Under the pieces are notes generated by a model, which was not told where the DNA came from, did not search any database, and saw only the letters and a list, made by a program, of their open reading frames with translations. Shown in pieces: positions 1 to 8,535 of a DNA stretch of 64,000 nucleotides (positions are counted from its first letter, which is position 1; each line of letters starts with the position of its first letter). The stretch lies in NCBI RefSeq assembly GCF_026898135.2, contig NZ_CP114035.2, positions 2,893,501 through 2,957,500 on the forward strand, read 5' to 3'. The DNA is from Pseudomonas fortuita. GTDB lineage: Bacteria > Pseudomonadota > Gammaproteobacteria > Pseudomonadales > Pseudomonadaceae. The position numbers and the translations under genes are program-made.

Positions 1-467
1 GCGTCTTTGAGCAGGCGGCTGCGCAAGCCGTTGGCAACACGCGAAGCCCAGCGCTTGCTCGCGCTGTCTCGGCGGTTGACGCGGTGCCCGGCGACCAGTT
101 TCACGCCACCGGCCAATGCCTGGTTGGCGCGCACCAGGTCGAGCATGCCAGGGATGTCTGCCGGGTCGTTCTGGCCGTCGCCGTCGAGGGTGGCCAGCCA
201 GTGGCCGCGGGCAGCCTGCGCGGCGTGCCAAAGCGAGGTGCTCTGGCCCAGCGAGCGTTCGTGGCGCAGTATGCGCAGCTGCGTGTAACCCTGGCTTTTC
301 AGTTGCTGAAGTACGCTCAGGGTGCGATCGCTGCTGCCGTCATCGACCACCAGTACTTCATAGTCTTCGGCGGCCAGTGCGGCGCGGATTTCCATCAACA
401 ATGATGGCAGGTTGTCGACCTCGTTCCTGGCGGGGATCAGTACCGAGAGGTCAAGTGGATCTGTCAT
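1..467 (-). CDS. Family 2 glycosyltransferase, ArnC/dolichol-phosphate-mannose-synthase type (partial, C-terminus outside window)
   Basis: Read on the minus strand, the first 155 or so residues are visible; the rest lies left of the window. They form a GT-A nucleotide-sugar domain: LSVLIPARNE near residue 8, VVDDGSSD near residue 40, and the metal-binding region LDGDGQNDP near residue 94. This is typical of enzymes that move a sugar from a UDP donor to undecaprenyl or dolichyl phosphate. The start is the ATG at 467, the last gene of a run with the epimerase (35 bases upstream) and UDP-glucose dehydrogenase. I infer from this order that it uses UDP-glucuronate or UDP-galacturonate to make a lipid-linked sugar for LPS or lipid A decoration. 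The acceptor cannot be told from this fragment. Confidence 0.85.
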   Translation of the reverse strand, partial: MTDPLDLSVLIPARNEVDNLPSLLMEIRAALAAEDYEVLVVDDGSSDRTLSVLQQLKSQGYTQLRILRHERSLGQSTSLWHAAQAARGHWLATLDGDGQNDPADIPGMLDLVRANQALAGGVKLVAGHRVNRRDSASKRWASRVANGLRSRLLKD

Positions 468-501
468 GAGGCTACCTGTGGTCTTGTTGTGAGTGCGCGG
501 C

Positions 502-1476
502 TCAAACCCGGTAAAAATCCCGGTACCAGCCAACGAAAGCGTTAATGCCGTGTTCCAGCGATGTGCCCGGGGTGAAGTCGACCCAGCGCGCCAGCGAGCC
601 CACATCGGCCCAGGTCTCCAGCACGTCTCCCGCTTGCAGTGGCAGGTAGTCGCGCTGGGCCTTGATGCCCAAGGCGTCCTCCAGACACTCGACGAAATGC
701 AGCAGCCGCACCGGCTGGCCGCGACCGATGTTGAACAGCTGGCAGGGCGGTCGCCCGTGGGCAGGCTGTGGTGGCTTCAGGCGCAGGCGCAGGATGCTTT
801 CGACAATGTCGTCGATGTAGGTGAAGTCGCGCCCCATCAGGCCGTTGTTGTAGATCTCGATCGGGCGTCCTTCGAGCATGGCGCGGGTGAACTTGAACAG
901 CGCCATGTCGGGGCGGCCCCAAGGACCGTAGACGGTGAAAAAGCGCAAACCCGTGGTCGGTAGGCGATACAGGTGAGCATAGCTGTGCGCCATCAGCTCA
1001 TTGGCGCGCTTGCTGGCGGCATAGAGCGACACCGGCTGCTCGACCGGATCGTCGACGCTGAACGGCAGCTTGGCGTTGGCGCCGTACACCGAGCTGCTGG
1101 AGGCGTAGATCAAGTGGCGCGGCGGTTGCTGGCGGCAGGCTTCGAGCATATTGAGGAAACCGACCAGGTTGGCCTGGCCATAGGCGCCGGGGTTGTCCAG
1201 CGAATAGCGCACCCCGGCCTGGGCCGCCAAGTGGATCACTTCACTGAACGCCTGCCCGCTGAACAGCTGTTGCAGGTCGACGCTGTTGGCGATGTCGAGG
1301 GGCTGGAAGCGGAAATTGGCGAAGCTGGACAGCTGTTGCAGGCGCGCCCGTTTCAGCTCGACACTGTAGTAGGCATTGAGGTTGTCGATGCCGATCACCT
1401 CGATGCCAGCCTCGCACAGGCGGCACGCGACGTGGAACCCGATAAAGCCGGCCACACCGGTAATCAGTACGGGCAT
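502..1476 (-). CDS. UDP-glucuronate 4-epimerase-like extended SDR
   Basis: A 324-aa NAD-dependent epimerase of the extended short-chain dehydrogenase family. The Rossmann motif GVAGFIG starts at residue 7. The catalytic YxxxK is Y152/K156 (YAASK), with the partner serines in YASSSSVYG near residue 124. Full length resembles bacterial UDP-glucuronate 4-epimerases, which convert UDP-GlcA to UDP-GalA in the cytoplasm; other UDP-hexose epimerases share the fold, so the substrate is inferred. The start codon overlaps the end of the UDP-glucose dehydrogenase gene by 13 bases, which indicates translational coupling. The upstream gene would supply its UDP-glucuronate and the downstream glycosyltransferase would use its product. 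Confidence 0.85.
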   Translation of the reverse strand: MPVLITGVAGFIGFHVACRLCEAGIEVIGIDNLNAYYSVELKRARLQQLSSFANFRFQPLDIANSVDLQQLFSGQAFSEVIHLAAQAGVRYSLDNPGAYGQANLVGFLNMLEACRQQPPRHLIYASSSSVYGANAKLPFSVDDPVEQPVSLYAASKRANELMAHSYAHLYRLPTTGLRFFTVYGPWGRPDMALFKFTRAMLEGRPIEIYNNGLMGRDFTYIDDIVESILRLRLKPPQPAHGRPPCQLFNIGRGQPVRLLHFVECLEDALGIKAQRDYLPLQAGDVLETWADVGSLARWVDFTPGTSLEHGINAFVGWYRDFYRV

Positions 1477-2798
1477 GCTGGCTGCACCTGGCCGCGGCCG
1501 ATACCGTAGTAGGTCAGGCCGGCGGCGGTCATGTGCTCGGGTTCAAACAGGTTGCGGCCGTCGAACACCACTCGATCGGCCAACAGCTCCTGCACCTTGT
1601 CCAGATTCAGCACACGATAGTCCTGCCACTCGGTGACGATGACCAGCGCATCGGCGCCTTCCAGTGCATCGTCCTTGCACGGCACCAGTTGCAAATCGGC
1701 GCGCAGGCCGTAATGCCGAAGGATTTCGTCCATCGCCTGCGGGTCGTGGGCCTGTACTCGCGCGCCAGCAGCCCACAGCGCTTCCAGCAAGGTTCGGCTG
1801 GAGGCTTCGCGGATGTCATTGGTGTTGGGCTTGAACGACAAGCCCCACAGGGCGAATACCTTGCCCCGCAGGCCATCGGGATAATGCCGCTGGATCTTGC
1901 TGAACAGCCGACCCTTCTGATGTTCGTTGACCGACTCCACCGCACGCAGCAACTGCGCCTCGAAGCCTTCAGCCTCGGCGCTGCGGCGCAGGGCTTGCAG
2001 GTCCTTGGGGAAGCACGAGCCGCCAAAGCCGCAGCCGGCGTAGATGAAGTCGTAACCGATGCGCGGGTCGGAGCCGATGCCGCGGCGCACCATTTCGATG
2101 TCGGCCCCCAGGTGCTCGGCCAGGTTGGCGATTTCGTTGATGAAGGAGATCTTGGTCGCCAGCATGCAGTTGGCCGCATACTTGGTCAGCTCGGCGCTGC
2201 GTGCATCCATGATCATGAGTTTTTCGCGGTTGCGGCTGAACGGCAGGTACAGCTCGCGCAACAACGCCACCTCGGCCGGTTCGGCGCCGCCGATGATGAT
2301 GCGGTCCGGCCGCATGCAGTCGTCCACGGCCGAGCCTTCCTTGAGAAACTCCGGGTTGCTGATTACCTGGAAGCGAGCGGGGGCGGCGACGGACTGGGCT
2401 ATGCGCGACTTGATGCGGTGCACCGTGCCGACCGGCGCGGTGGACTTGTTGACGATCACCGCGCCGTCAGCGTGTTCGAGAATGCTGTCGACCACGGCGA
2501 ACACCTGCTTCAGGTCAGCGCTGCCATCGGCTTGCGGCGGTGTGCCGACTGCAATGAACTGCAGCCTGGCGTAGTTGGCTGCTGCCCTGGCGTCAGTGGT
2601 GAAGCGCAGGCGGCCACAAGCCAGGTTTTTTTCCAGCATCGGCGCAAGGCCGGGCTCGAAGATCGGGCAATGGCCTTCATTGAGGGTGGCGACCCGCTCA
2701 GCGTCGACATCCATGCACAACACCGAGTGCCCCACCTGCGCCAGGCACACTGCCTGGGTGAGGCCGACATAGCCGGTACCGAAAACCGTGACTTTCAT
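1464..2798 (-). CDS. ugd: UDP-glucose 6-dehydrogenase
   Basis: A 444-aa cytoplasmic enzyme oxidising UDP-glucose twice to UDP-glucuronate with NAD+. The N-terminal NAD motif GTGYVGL begins at residue 7. NPEFLKEGSA in the middle and the active-site segment GCGFGGSCFPKD near residues 256-267, with its nucleophilic cysteine, are characteristic. The start at 2798 has AGGAG seven bases upstream. It is the first gene of the minus-strand operon ugd-epimerase-glycosyltransferase. Length and motifs match the UDP-glucose/GDP-mannose dehydrogenase family; GDP-mannose dehydrogenase is less likely given the UDP-sugar epimerase next door. Confidence 0.92.
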   Translation of the reverse strand: MKVTVFGTGYVGLTQAVCLAQVGHSVLCMDVDAERVATLNEGHCPIFEPGLAPMLEKNLACGRLRFTTDARAAANYARLQFIAVGTPPQADGSADLKQVFAVVDSILEHADGAVIVNKSTAPVGTVHRIKSRIAQSVAAPARFQVISNPEFLKEGSAVDDCMRPDRIIIGGAEPAEVALLRELYLPFSRNREKLMIMDARSAELTKYAANCMLATKISFINEIANLAEHLGADIEMVRRGIGSDPRIGYDFIYAGCGFGGSCFPKDLQALRRSAEAEGFEAQLLRAVESVNEHQKGRLFSKIQRHYPDGLRGKVFALWGLSFKPNTNDIREASSRTLLEALWAAGARVQAHDPQAMDEILRHYGLRADLQLVPCKDDALEGADALVIVTEWQDYRVLNLDKVQELLADRVVFDGRNLFEPEHMTAAGLTYYGIGRGQVQPACPY

Positions 2799-2931
2799 CG
2801 TTCAGCTCCTTGATAGGAAAGCTGAAAAAAAATGTCACAGTGTTGTTTAGGATTTGTTACCTGATGGATGAATTGAGCCGCTATGTGGTCGGGATCCCGT
2901 TGCGTGCGGGCAGAAGATCTAGACTTACCCA

Positions 2932-2963
2932 GTGCTCGCGATAACGCGCTGTAGGGCGAGCAC
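2932..2963. promoter_or_regulatory. Inverted repeat upstream of the methyltransferase
   Basis: A perfect 8-bp inverted repeat, GTGCTCGC (2932-2939) and GCGAGCAC (2956-2963), separated by 16 bases. It lies between the divergent ugd and methyltransferase genes, about 80 bases before the latter. It could be a transcript hairpin or a regulator site; no family can be assigned. Confidence 0.4.
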
Positions 2964-3042
2964 AAACCCTTGAACCGACCACCGCCTCCCCGGATCGGAG
3001 TTCCCTCGCTGGCGATGGCCTTCTTGCAGAGGAGGGCAGGTC

Positions 3043-4089
3043 ATGGACGAGGCAAGGCTTCACGATTTCATGGGCAAGCTGGTGGGCGACATGGGCGCAG
3101 CGGCGACCCTGGCCAATGTCATCCTGGGCGACGAACTGGGGTTGTATCGAGCGATGGCTGATAGCCAGCCAATTACCCCCGAAGCGCTGGCGGAAAAAAC
3201 CGGCTGCCATCCGCGGCTGGTGCGCGAATGGCTGAACGCCCAGGCCGCTTCGGGTTACATGGCACACGTCAAGGGCTCTTTTGTGCTGCCCGAAGAGCAG
3301 GCCATGGCCCTGGCGCTGGAGGACTCCCCGGCTTATATGGCCGGTGGGGCCGCCGTGATCGCTGCGCTGTTCCATGACAAGGACAAGCTGGTCGCGGCCA
3401 TGCGAGGCGATGGCGGGCTGGCCTGGGGGGACCACCACCCCTGCATGTTCAGCGGTACCGAGCGGTTTTTCCGACCCGGCTACCGTACGTTTCTGGTCGC
3501 TGAGTGGTTGCCAGCGCTCGAGGGTGTGGTGGCCAAGCTACAGGCGGGGGCCAAGGTCGCGGATGTAGGCTGCGGGCATGGCGCCTCGACGCTGGTCATG
3601 GCCCAGGCGTTTCCAGCGTCTACCTTCGTCGGCTACGACTATCACGGGCCTTCCATCACCACCGCCAACGATCGTGCGCGTGAGGCGGGGCTAGCCGAGC
3701 GGGTGAGTTTTCAGCAGGCCAGTGCGAAGGATTACCCGGGGCATGACCATGACCTGGTGTGCTTCTTCGATTGCCTGCACGACATGGGCGACCCGGTGGG
3801 GGCGGCCAAGCATGCCTATCGGGCGTTGAAGGCTGACGGCACGGTCATGCTGGTAGAACCTTTTGCCGAGGATTCGCTGGACGGCAACCTGACGCCGGTA
3901 GGGCGCTTGTTCTACGCAGCCTCTACCTTCATCTGCACGCCGAATTCGCTGTCGCAGGAGGTGGGCTTGGGGTTGGGTGCGCAAGCCGGTGAGGCGCGCT
4001 TGCGGGCGGTGTTCGAGGAAGCGGGGTTCGGCCGCTTCCGGCGTGCGACGCAGACACCGTTCAACCTGATTCTGGAAGCTCGGAAGTAG
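3043..4089 (+). CDS. Class I SAM-dependent methyltransferase with N-terminal winged-helix domain
   Basis: A 348-aa protein with two parts. Residues 1-90 look like the winged-helix/dimerisation region of small-molecule methyltransferases (PEALAEKTGCHPRLVREWL). The C-terminal half is a Rossmann methyltransferase with the SAM motif VADVGCGHG near residue 172. The layout resembles the Rv2258c-like family, whose natural substrates are mostly unknown. The start ATG is preceded by AGGAGGG, a strong ribosome site. The gene stands alone, divergent from ugd and followed by a REP element and a bidirectional terminator. A specific acceptor cannot be inferred. Confidence 0.8.
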   Translation: MDEARLHDFMGKLVGDMGAAATLANVILGDELGLYRAMADSQPITPEALAEKTGCHPRLVREWLNAQAASGYMAHVKGSFVLPEEQAMALALEDSPAYMAGGAAVIAALFHDKDKLVAAMRGDGGLAWGDHHPCMFSGTERFFRPGYRTFLVAEWLPALEGVVAKLQAGAKVADVGCGHGASTLVMAQAFPASTFVGYDYHGPSITTANDRAREAGLAERVSFQQASAKDYPGHDHDLVCFFDCLHDMGDPVGAAKHAYRALKADGTVMLVEPFAEDSLDGNLTPVGRLFYAASTFICTPNSLSQEVGLGLGAQAGEARLRAVFEEAGFGRFRRATQTPFNLILEARK

Positions 4090-4102
4090 GGTGTGGTCCT
4101 GC

Positions 4103-4136
4103 ACGGGCCTTTTCGCGGGCTTGCCCGCTCCCACAG
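4103..4136. repeat. REP element
   Basis: A GC-rich imperfect palindrome of the P. putida REP type (core GCGGGCTTGCCCGCTCCCACAG) in the gap after the methyltransferase. Related hairpins recur at 8421-8515, 13764-13860 and 56440-56543. Confidence 0.75.
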
Positions 4137-4160
4137 GATCATTACAGGGCCTGGAAACGC

Positions 4161-4188
4161 AGAAGGGGCGCCATGTGGCGCCCCTTCT
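4161..4188. terminator. Bidirectional Rho-independent terminator
   Basis: A perfect 12-bp stem, AGAAGGGGCGCC and GGCGCCCCTTCT, with a 4-base loop, followed by GTTTGTT on the plus strand. It lies between convergent genes, the methyltransferase and the saccharopine-dehydrogenase-like gene, and can serve both. Confidence 0.75.
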
Positions 4189-4197
4189 GTTTGTTGC

Positions 4198-5442
4198 TTA
4201 GGCTTCAGCGTCCCAAGGACGATCGCCTTTTTCATCTTTGACGCGGGTTGGCAGGCCCATCACGTCAAGCGCCTTGAGGAACGGCTCGGCTGGCAGCTCC
4301 TCGACGTTGACCATGCGCTTGGCATCCCATTCGCCACGGGCAACCAGCAGGGCGGCAGCCACTGGCGGTACACCGGCGGTGTAGGAAATGCCCTGGCTGT
4401 CGGTCTCGGCGTAGGCTTCTTCGTGGTCTGCCACGTTGTAGATGAACACTTCGCGCGGCTGGCCATCCTTGGTGCCTTTGACCAGGTCACCGATGCAGGT
4501 CTTGCCGGTGTAGCCAGGGGCCAGGGAGGCCGGGTCTGGTAGAACGGCCTTGACCACTTTCAGCGGTACCACTTCCAGGCCTTCGGCCGTTTTTACCGGT
4601 TGCTCGCTGAGCAGGCCCAGGTTCTTCAACACGGTGAACACATTGATGTAGTGCTCGCCGAAGCTCATCCAGAAACGCACGTTCGGCACGTTGAGGTTCT
4701 TCGAAATCGAGTGAACTTCGTCGTGGCCGGTCAGGTAAAGGTTCTGCGAGCCTACCACTGGCAGGTCGTCGGTACGCTTGACCTCGAACATGGTGTTGCT
4801 GGTCCACTGGCTGTTCTGCCAGCTCCACACTTGCCCGGTGAACTCACGGAAGTTGATTTCCGGGTCGAAGTTGGTGGCAAAGTATTTGCCATGCGAACCG
4901 GCATTGACGTCGAGGATGTCGATCGAATCAATGCTGTCGAAATACTGCTGCTGCGCCAGTTTGGCGTAGCTGTTCACCACACCCGGGTCGAAACCGACGC
5001 CGAGAATGGCGGTAATGTTCTTTGCCTGGCACTCTTCGAGGTGTTTCCACTCGTAGTTGCCATACCACGGCGGGGTCTCGCAAATCTTGCCCGGCTCTTC
5101 GTGGATGGCGGTGTCCAGATAGGCGACACCCGTATCGATGCAGGCACGCAGCACCGACATGTTGAGGAAGGCGGAACCTACGTTGATCACGATCTGCGAT
5201 TCGGTCTCGCGGATCAGCGCCTTGGTTGCCTCGACATCGAGGGCATTGAGCGAGAAGGCCTGGATGTCGGCGGGTACCTTGAGGCTACCCTTGGCCTTGA
5301 CGCTGTCGATGATGGCCTGGCATTTGGAGATGTTCCGTGACGCGATAGCGATACGACCCAGTTCGTCGTTATGCTGCGCGCACTTGTGGGCCACCACCTT
5401 GGCGACACCTCCTGCACCAATGATAAGAACGTTCTTCTTCAA
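4198..5442 (-). CDS. Carboxynorspermidine/carboxyspermidine dehydrogenase (saccharopine dehydrogenase family)
   Basis: A 414-aa cytoplasmic oxidoreductase. The N-terminal Rossmann motif IIGAGGVAKV starts near residue 7, and the C-terminal catalytic domain of the saccharopine dehydrogenase (Lys1-type) family follows. It is placed in polyamine synthesis because the next gene on the same strand, 33 bases away on the upstream side, is a carboxynorspermidine decarboxylase. Together such a pair condenses aspartate semialdehyde with a diamine and decarboxylates the product to norspermidine or spermidine. The start is a TTG with AAGG a few bases upstream. Whether the product is spermidine or norspermidine cannot be read from sequence. 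Confidence 0.87.
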   Translation of the reverse strand: MKKNVLIIGAGGVAKVVAHKCAQHNDELGRIAIASRNISKCQAIIDSVKAKGSLKVPADIQAFSLNALDVEATKALIRETESQIVINVGSAFLNMSVLRACIDTGVAYLDTAIHEEPGKICETPPWYGNYEWKHLEECQAKNITAILGVGFDPGVVNSYAKLAQQQYFDSIDSIDILDVNAGSHGKYFATNFDPEINFREFTGQVWSWQNSQWTSNTMFEVKRTDDLPVVGSQNLYLTGHDEVHSISKNLNVPNVRFWMSFGEHYINVFTVLKNLGLLSEQPVKTAEGLEVVPLKVVKAVLPDPASLAPGYTGKTCIGDLVKGTKDGQPREVFIYNVADHEEAYAETDSQGISYTAGVPPVAAALLVARGEWDAKRMVNVEELPAEPFLKALDVMGLPTRVKDEKGDRPWDAEA

Positions 5443-5475
5443 TTTACCTTTTGCTCCTTACTTGGAAAGCCGGCC

Positions 5476-6573
5476 TTACGACAGGCTGGAAACGTAGTCT
5501 TCGAAACCGAACTCGCGGACGACTTCGACGCTGCCGTCGAGTTGCTTGACCACGATGGATGGCATCTTCAGGCCGTTGAACCAGTTTTTCTTGACCATGG
5601 TGTAACCCGCCGTGTCGATGAACGACAGGCGATCGCCAATGGCCAACGGGCGATCGAATTGGTACTCGCCGAAAATGTCACCGGCCAGGCACGACTTGCC
5701 GCAGACCATGTAGGTGTGCTCGCCGTCGTTGGGGGCCATCTTGGCGTTGAGGCGGTAGATCAGCAGGTCAAGCAGGTGTGCTTCGATCGAGCTGTCGACC
5801 ACGGCCAGGTGCTTGCCGTTGTACAGGGTGTCGAGCACGGTCACTTCCAGCGAGGCGCTGTTGGTGATGGCTGCTTCGCCCGGCTCCAGGTACACCTGCA
5901 CGCCGTACTTTTGCGAGAAGGCTTTGAGGCGCGCGCAGAAGGCGTCTACCGCATAGTCTTCACCGGTGAAATGGATGCCGCCACCGAGGCTGACCCACTC
6001 GACCTTGTGCAGCAGGTGACCGAAGCGCTCTTCGATGTGCGTGAGCATCTTGTCGAACAGGCCGAAGTCGCCGTTCTCGCAGTTGTTGTGGAACATGAAA
6101 CCGGAGATCTGTTCGATCACCTGCTCGATCTTGGCAGGGTCCCATTCGCCCAGGCGGCTGAACGGACGTGCCGGGTCGGCCAGCAGGTAGTCAGAGCTGC
6201 TGACCTGCGGGTTGACGCGCAGGCCGCGCACTTTGCCTTCGGACTGTTCGGCAAAGCGCTGCAGCTGGCCGATGGAGTTGAAGATGATCTTGTCGCAGTT
6301 CTCGAGCATTTCCTCGACCTCGTCGTCGGCCCAGGCCACGCTGTAGGCGTGGGTCTCGCCGGCGAACTTCTGGCGGCCGAGCTTGAGCTCGAAGAGGGAG
6401 GACGAGGTGGTGCCGTCCATGTACTGCTGCATCAGGTCGAACACCGACCAGGTGGCGAAGCACTTGAGGGCGAGCAGCGCCTTGGCACCGGAGTGTTCGC
6501 GCACGTAGGCGATCTTCTCCATGTTGCTGAGCAGCTTGGTTTTATCGATGAGGTAATACGGCGTCTTGATCAT
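5476..6573 (-). CDS. nspC: Carboxynorspermidine/carboxyspermidine decarboxylase
   Basis: A 365-aa PLP-dependent decarboxylase of the alanine-racemase-fold (group IV) family. The PLP lysine is K37 in LALKCFATW, SLGGGIHF is the phosphate-binding loop in the middle of the chain, and VCGKSCLAGD carries the catalytic cysteine contributed across the dimer. Length matches NspC rather than the longer biosynthetic arginine or diaminopimelate decarboxylases. It is first in a two-gene operon with the dehydrogenase. Expected reaction: carboxynorspermidine or carboxyspermidine to norspermidine or spermidine plus CO2. Confidence 0.9.
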   Translation of the reverse strand: MIKTPYYLIDKTKLLSNMEKIAYVREHSGAKALLALKCFATWSVFDLMQQYMDGTTSSSLFELKLGRQKFAGETHAYSVAWADDEVEEMLENCDKIIFNSIGQLQRFAEQSEGKVRGLRVNPQVSSSDYLLADPARPFSRLGEWDPAKIEQVIEQISGFMFHNNCENGDFGLFDKMLTHIEERFGHLLHKVEWVSLGGGIHFTGEDYAVDAFCARLKAFSQKYGVQVYLEPGEAAITNSASLEVTVLDTLYNGKHLAVVDSSIEAHLLDLLIYRLNAKMAPNDGEHTYMVCGKSCLAGDIFGEYQFDRPLAIGDRLSFIDTAGYTMVKKNWFNGLKMPSIVVKQLDGSVEVVREFGFEDYVSSLS

Positions 6574-6760
6574 TTAAAGGCCCCCGGCCAGGCCGGCCAA
6601 AAAAAGGACACGCATTGTGCCTTCACTTGCCGCAGACCGAAAGGGTGCGATACGCATTTCGTCAGGGTTGACGCCGTTGCGAGGGCATTTTTCCGGTTGC
6701 GGCGGGCTCAGTAGAACAGGCGCATGTGACTGTCGTAATCACCACCGACGGGCGGCAGCC

Positions 6761-7678
6761 TCAATCGGCTTGCTGCAACCACGCGTGAATCTGCTCAAGC
6801 GTTGCCGTAGCGCCACCACAAACCACCACCAGCACATTCTGGTAGTGCGCCAGGACGCCTGGCGCATACGCCAATGCCAGCGCCGCTCCACACGCTGGCT
6901 CGACCAGTACGCGATGGTCCAGCAGGAACCGCTCACAGGCTTCCAGCGCTGCGCGATCGCTGACCAGGTGGCTGTGCACCGGGTGTTGCTGTGCGCAGGC
7001 CAGCGCCTGATCGGCTACCCGCTTTGCCCCCAGCGATGTTGCCACCGAGGCGATGCGCTCCAGCTCGACCGAATGCCCCGCCTGCAGGGCCGCGTGCAGC
7101 GACGCGGCGCCGTGGGTTTCCACCGCCAGCACCGGTACATCACCCCAGCCATTGCGCTGCAGCCCCTCGACCACGCCGCTGAGCAAGCCGCCACCCCCCA
7201 CCGACAGCACCACGGCGTCCGGTTTGACGCCTGCTTCGGCGACTTCATCGATCAGGCTGGCATGCCCGGCCCACAGCAGCGGATCGTCAAACGGGTGGAT
7301 GAACGCATCATCCGGCCCCACCAAGGTCTGCGCCAGGGCGTTGGCCTCTTGCCAGGAGCTGCCATGCACCACCACGTTGGCGTCTTCCAGGCGCAGCAAC
7401 TCCTTGGCCCGCTCGGTGGTGGTCTCGGGGACCACCACGGTCACCGGCACACCCAGTTTGCGCCCTGCATAGGCCACCGCCAGGCCGGCGTTGCCGCCCG
7501 AAGACGAGATGAACTGCCGGGCGCCACGGGCCTGATGCACTTCGCAGGCATGGCCCACCCCGCGCAGCTTGAACGAGCCGCAAGGTTGCAGGGCATCGAG
7601 CTTGAGCCAGATGTTTCGGCCCGCGGCCAACGACAGGGAGCGGGATTCGATCAGGGGGGTGTGGATATGCAAGGTCAT
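6761..7678 (-). CDS. PLP-dependent serine/threonine dehydratase-like enzyme
   Basis: A 305-aa fold-type II PLP enzyme. The Schiff-base lysine is K37 in CGSFKLRG, SSGGNAGLA is the substrate loop, and a glycine-rich GGGGLLSG holds the PLP phosphate. It has no C-terminal ACT regulatory domain, so it resembles catabolic L-serine/L-threonine ammonia-lyases rather than biosynthetic IlvA. Its ATG overlaps the stop of the upstream regulator gene (ATGA, 7675-7678), so the two are co-translated. That suggests substrate-controlled breakdown of a hydroxy amino acid. The true substrate could also be a related hydroxyamino acid. Confidence 0.82.
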   Translation of the reverse strand: MTLHIHTPLIESRSLSLAAGRNIWLKLDALQPCGSFKLRGVGHACEVHQARGARQFISSSGGNAGLAVAYAGRKLGVPVTVVVPETTTERAKELLRLEDANVVVHGSSWQEANALAQTLVGPDDAFIHPFDDPLLWAGHASLIDEVAEAGVKPDAVVLSVGGGGLLSGVVEGLQRNGWGDVPVLAVETHGAASLHAALQAGHSVELERIASVATSLGAKRVADQALACAQQHPVHSHLVSDRAALEACERFLLDHRVLVEPACGAALALAYAPGVLAHYQNVLVVVCGGATATLEQIHAWLQQAD

Positions 7679-8349
7679 TGGCTGGTTCCGCGTAATTGTT
7701 CAAGGTAGTTGTAAATGGTGTAGCGGGTCACGCCGAGCGCACTGGCCGCCTTTTCCACGCCGCCTTTGACGATGAACAGGCCACGCTCCTGCATGACCCG
7801 CACTGCTTCGACCTTGGCCTGTTTGTTCATCCGGCCTTGGCCGCTGCGTTGCAGGGAAGCCTGGATGATCTCGCTCATCAGCAGCTCCATGTCGGCGGGT
7901 TCGCTGACGGCAGGCGTGGCCCCCAGCGGTTGGAACTGCTGGAGAAAGCTCATGGCGGCGTCCAGGCCGGTGACGTCGGTGTTGACGCATAGGCTGGCGA
8001 AGGGGTGGCCGGTGCTGTCGCGAAAGATCGCAGTGGCGCTGCGCAGGGTGCGGCCCTTGAGCGTGGTGGGGTAGTCGGGTAGTACCACCGGCTCGCTGCC
8101 GTGCTGGTCGGCCGAGGCCTGCATCAGTGCCTTGAAGCCTTGATCCTGCTCTGGGGCGGCGAGGATCGGGCTGCCGACGCTGCGGCCGGAGAGGTGACCG
8201 TTGACGATCGTCACCACGGAATGCTCCGGGTGGTCCAGGTCGTGCAGCAGGATTTCCATGTTGCGTGCGGCGACGCTGCCCAAGGCCTGGATGGCGGCCT
8301 TGAGCACCGTGAGGGTGAGGTGGCGTTCTTCGCTGGGGGGGATAGGCAT
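7675..8349 (-). CDS. YheO/DauR-type transcriptional regulator (PAS-like plus HTH)
   Basis: A 224-aa protein with an N-terminal YheO-like PAS domain (about residues 10-125; IVNGHLSGRSVGSP and FASLCVNTD are typical). A C-terminal helix-turn-helix follows near residues 185-220 (AASALGVTRYTIYNYL). DauR of P. aeruginosa, the best-known relative, represses D-amino-acid catabolism. Here the partner is the co-translated dehydratase gene, so control of hydroxy amino acid use is the likely role. I chose the ATG at 8349; no strong ribosome site is visible. A TGTGTA palindrome sits about 25 bases upstream and may be its autoregulatory operator. Confidence 0.82.
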   Translation of the reverse strand: MPIPPSEERHLTLTVLKAAIQALGSVAARNMEILLHDLDHPEHSVVTIVNGHLSGRSVGSPILAAPEQDQGFKALMQASADQHGSEPVVLPDYPTTLKGRTLRSATAIFRDSTGHPFASLCVNTDVTGLDAAMSFLQQFQPLGATPAVSEPADMELLMSEIIQASLQRSGQGRMNKQAKVEAVRVMQERGLFIVKGGVEKAASALGVTRYTIYNYLEQLRGTSQ

Positions 8350-8372
8350 GGCACATCGCAATATCAACGTTT

Positions 8373-8388
8373 TGTGTATTTTTACACA
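8373..8388. promoter_or_regulatory. Candidate operator palindrome TGTGTA-TTTT-TACACA
   Basis: A perfect 6-bp inverted repeat with a 4-base spacer, immediately upstream of the YheO-type regulator-dehydratase operon. Position and symmetry suit autoregulation by that protein. This is an inference from location only. Confidence 0.5.
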
Positions 8389-8420
8389 TAAAGTTGAATT
8401 GTGCGATCTGTGGTGGTTGT

Positions 8421-8515
8421 ACCGGCCCATCGCGGGCAAGCCAGCGCCCACAGTTACTGCACGACCCTTGAGGTTTGCAGTTTCCTGTGGGCGCTGGCTT
8501 GCCGGCGATGAGCCG
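8421..8515. repeat. Inverted pair of REP elements
   Basis: Two REP copies face each other: one near 8421-8453 (GCGGGCAAGCCAGCGCCCACAG) and its near reverse complement at 8484-8515 (CTGTGGGCGCTGGCTTGCCGGC). They are separated by about 30 bases between the regulator gene and the amidase gene, and could fold into one long hairpin. Confidence 0.8.
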
Positions 8516-8535
8516 CAAAGCGGCCCTTGTAAAAG

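Noticed and set aside
5371..6714. A 447-codon plus-strand frame opposite nspC and part of the dehydrogenase
   Set aside because: Shadow of genuine minus-strand polyamine genes; composition is biased and no domain is visible.
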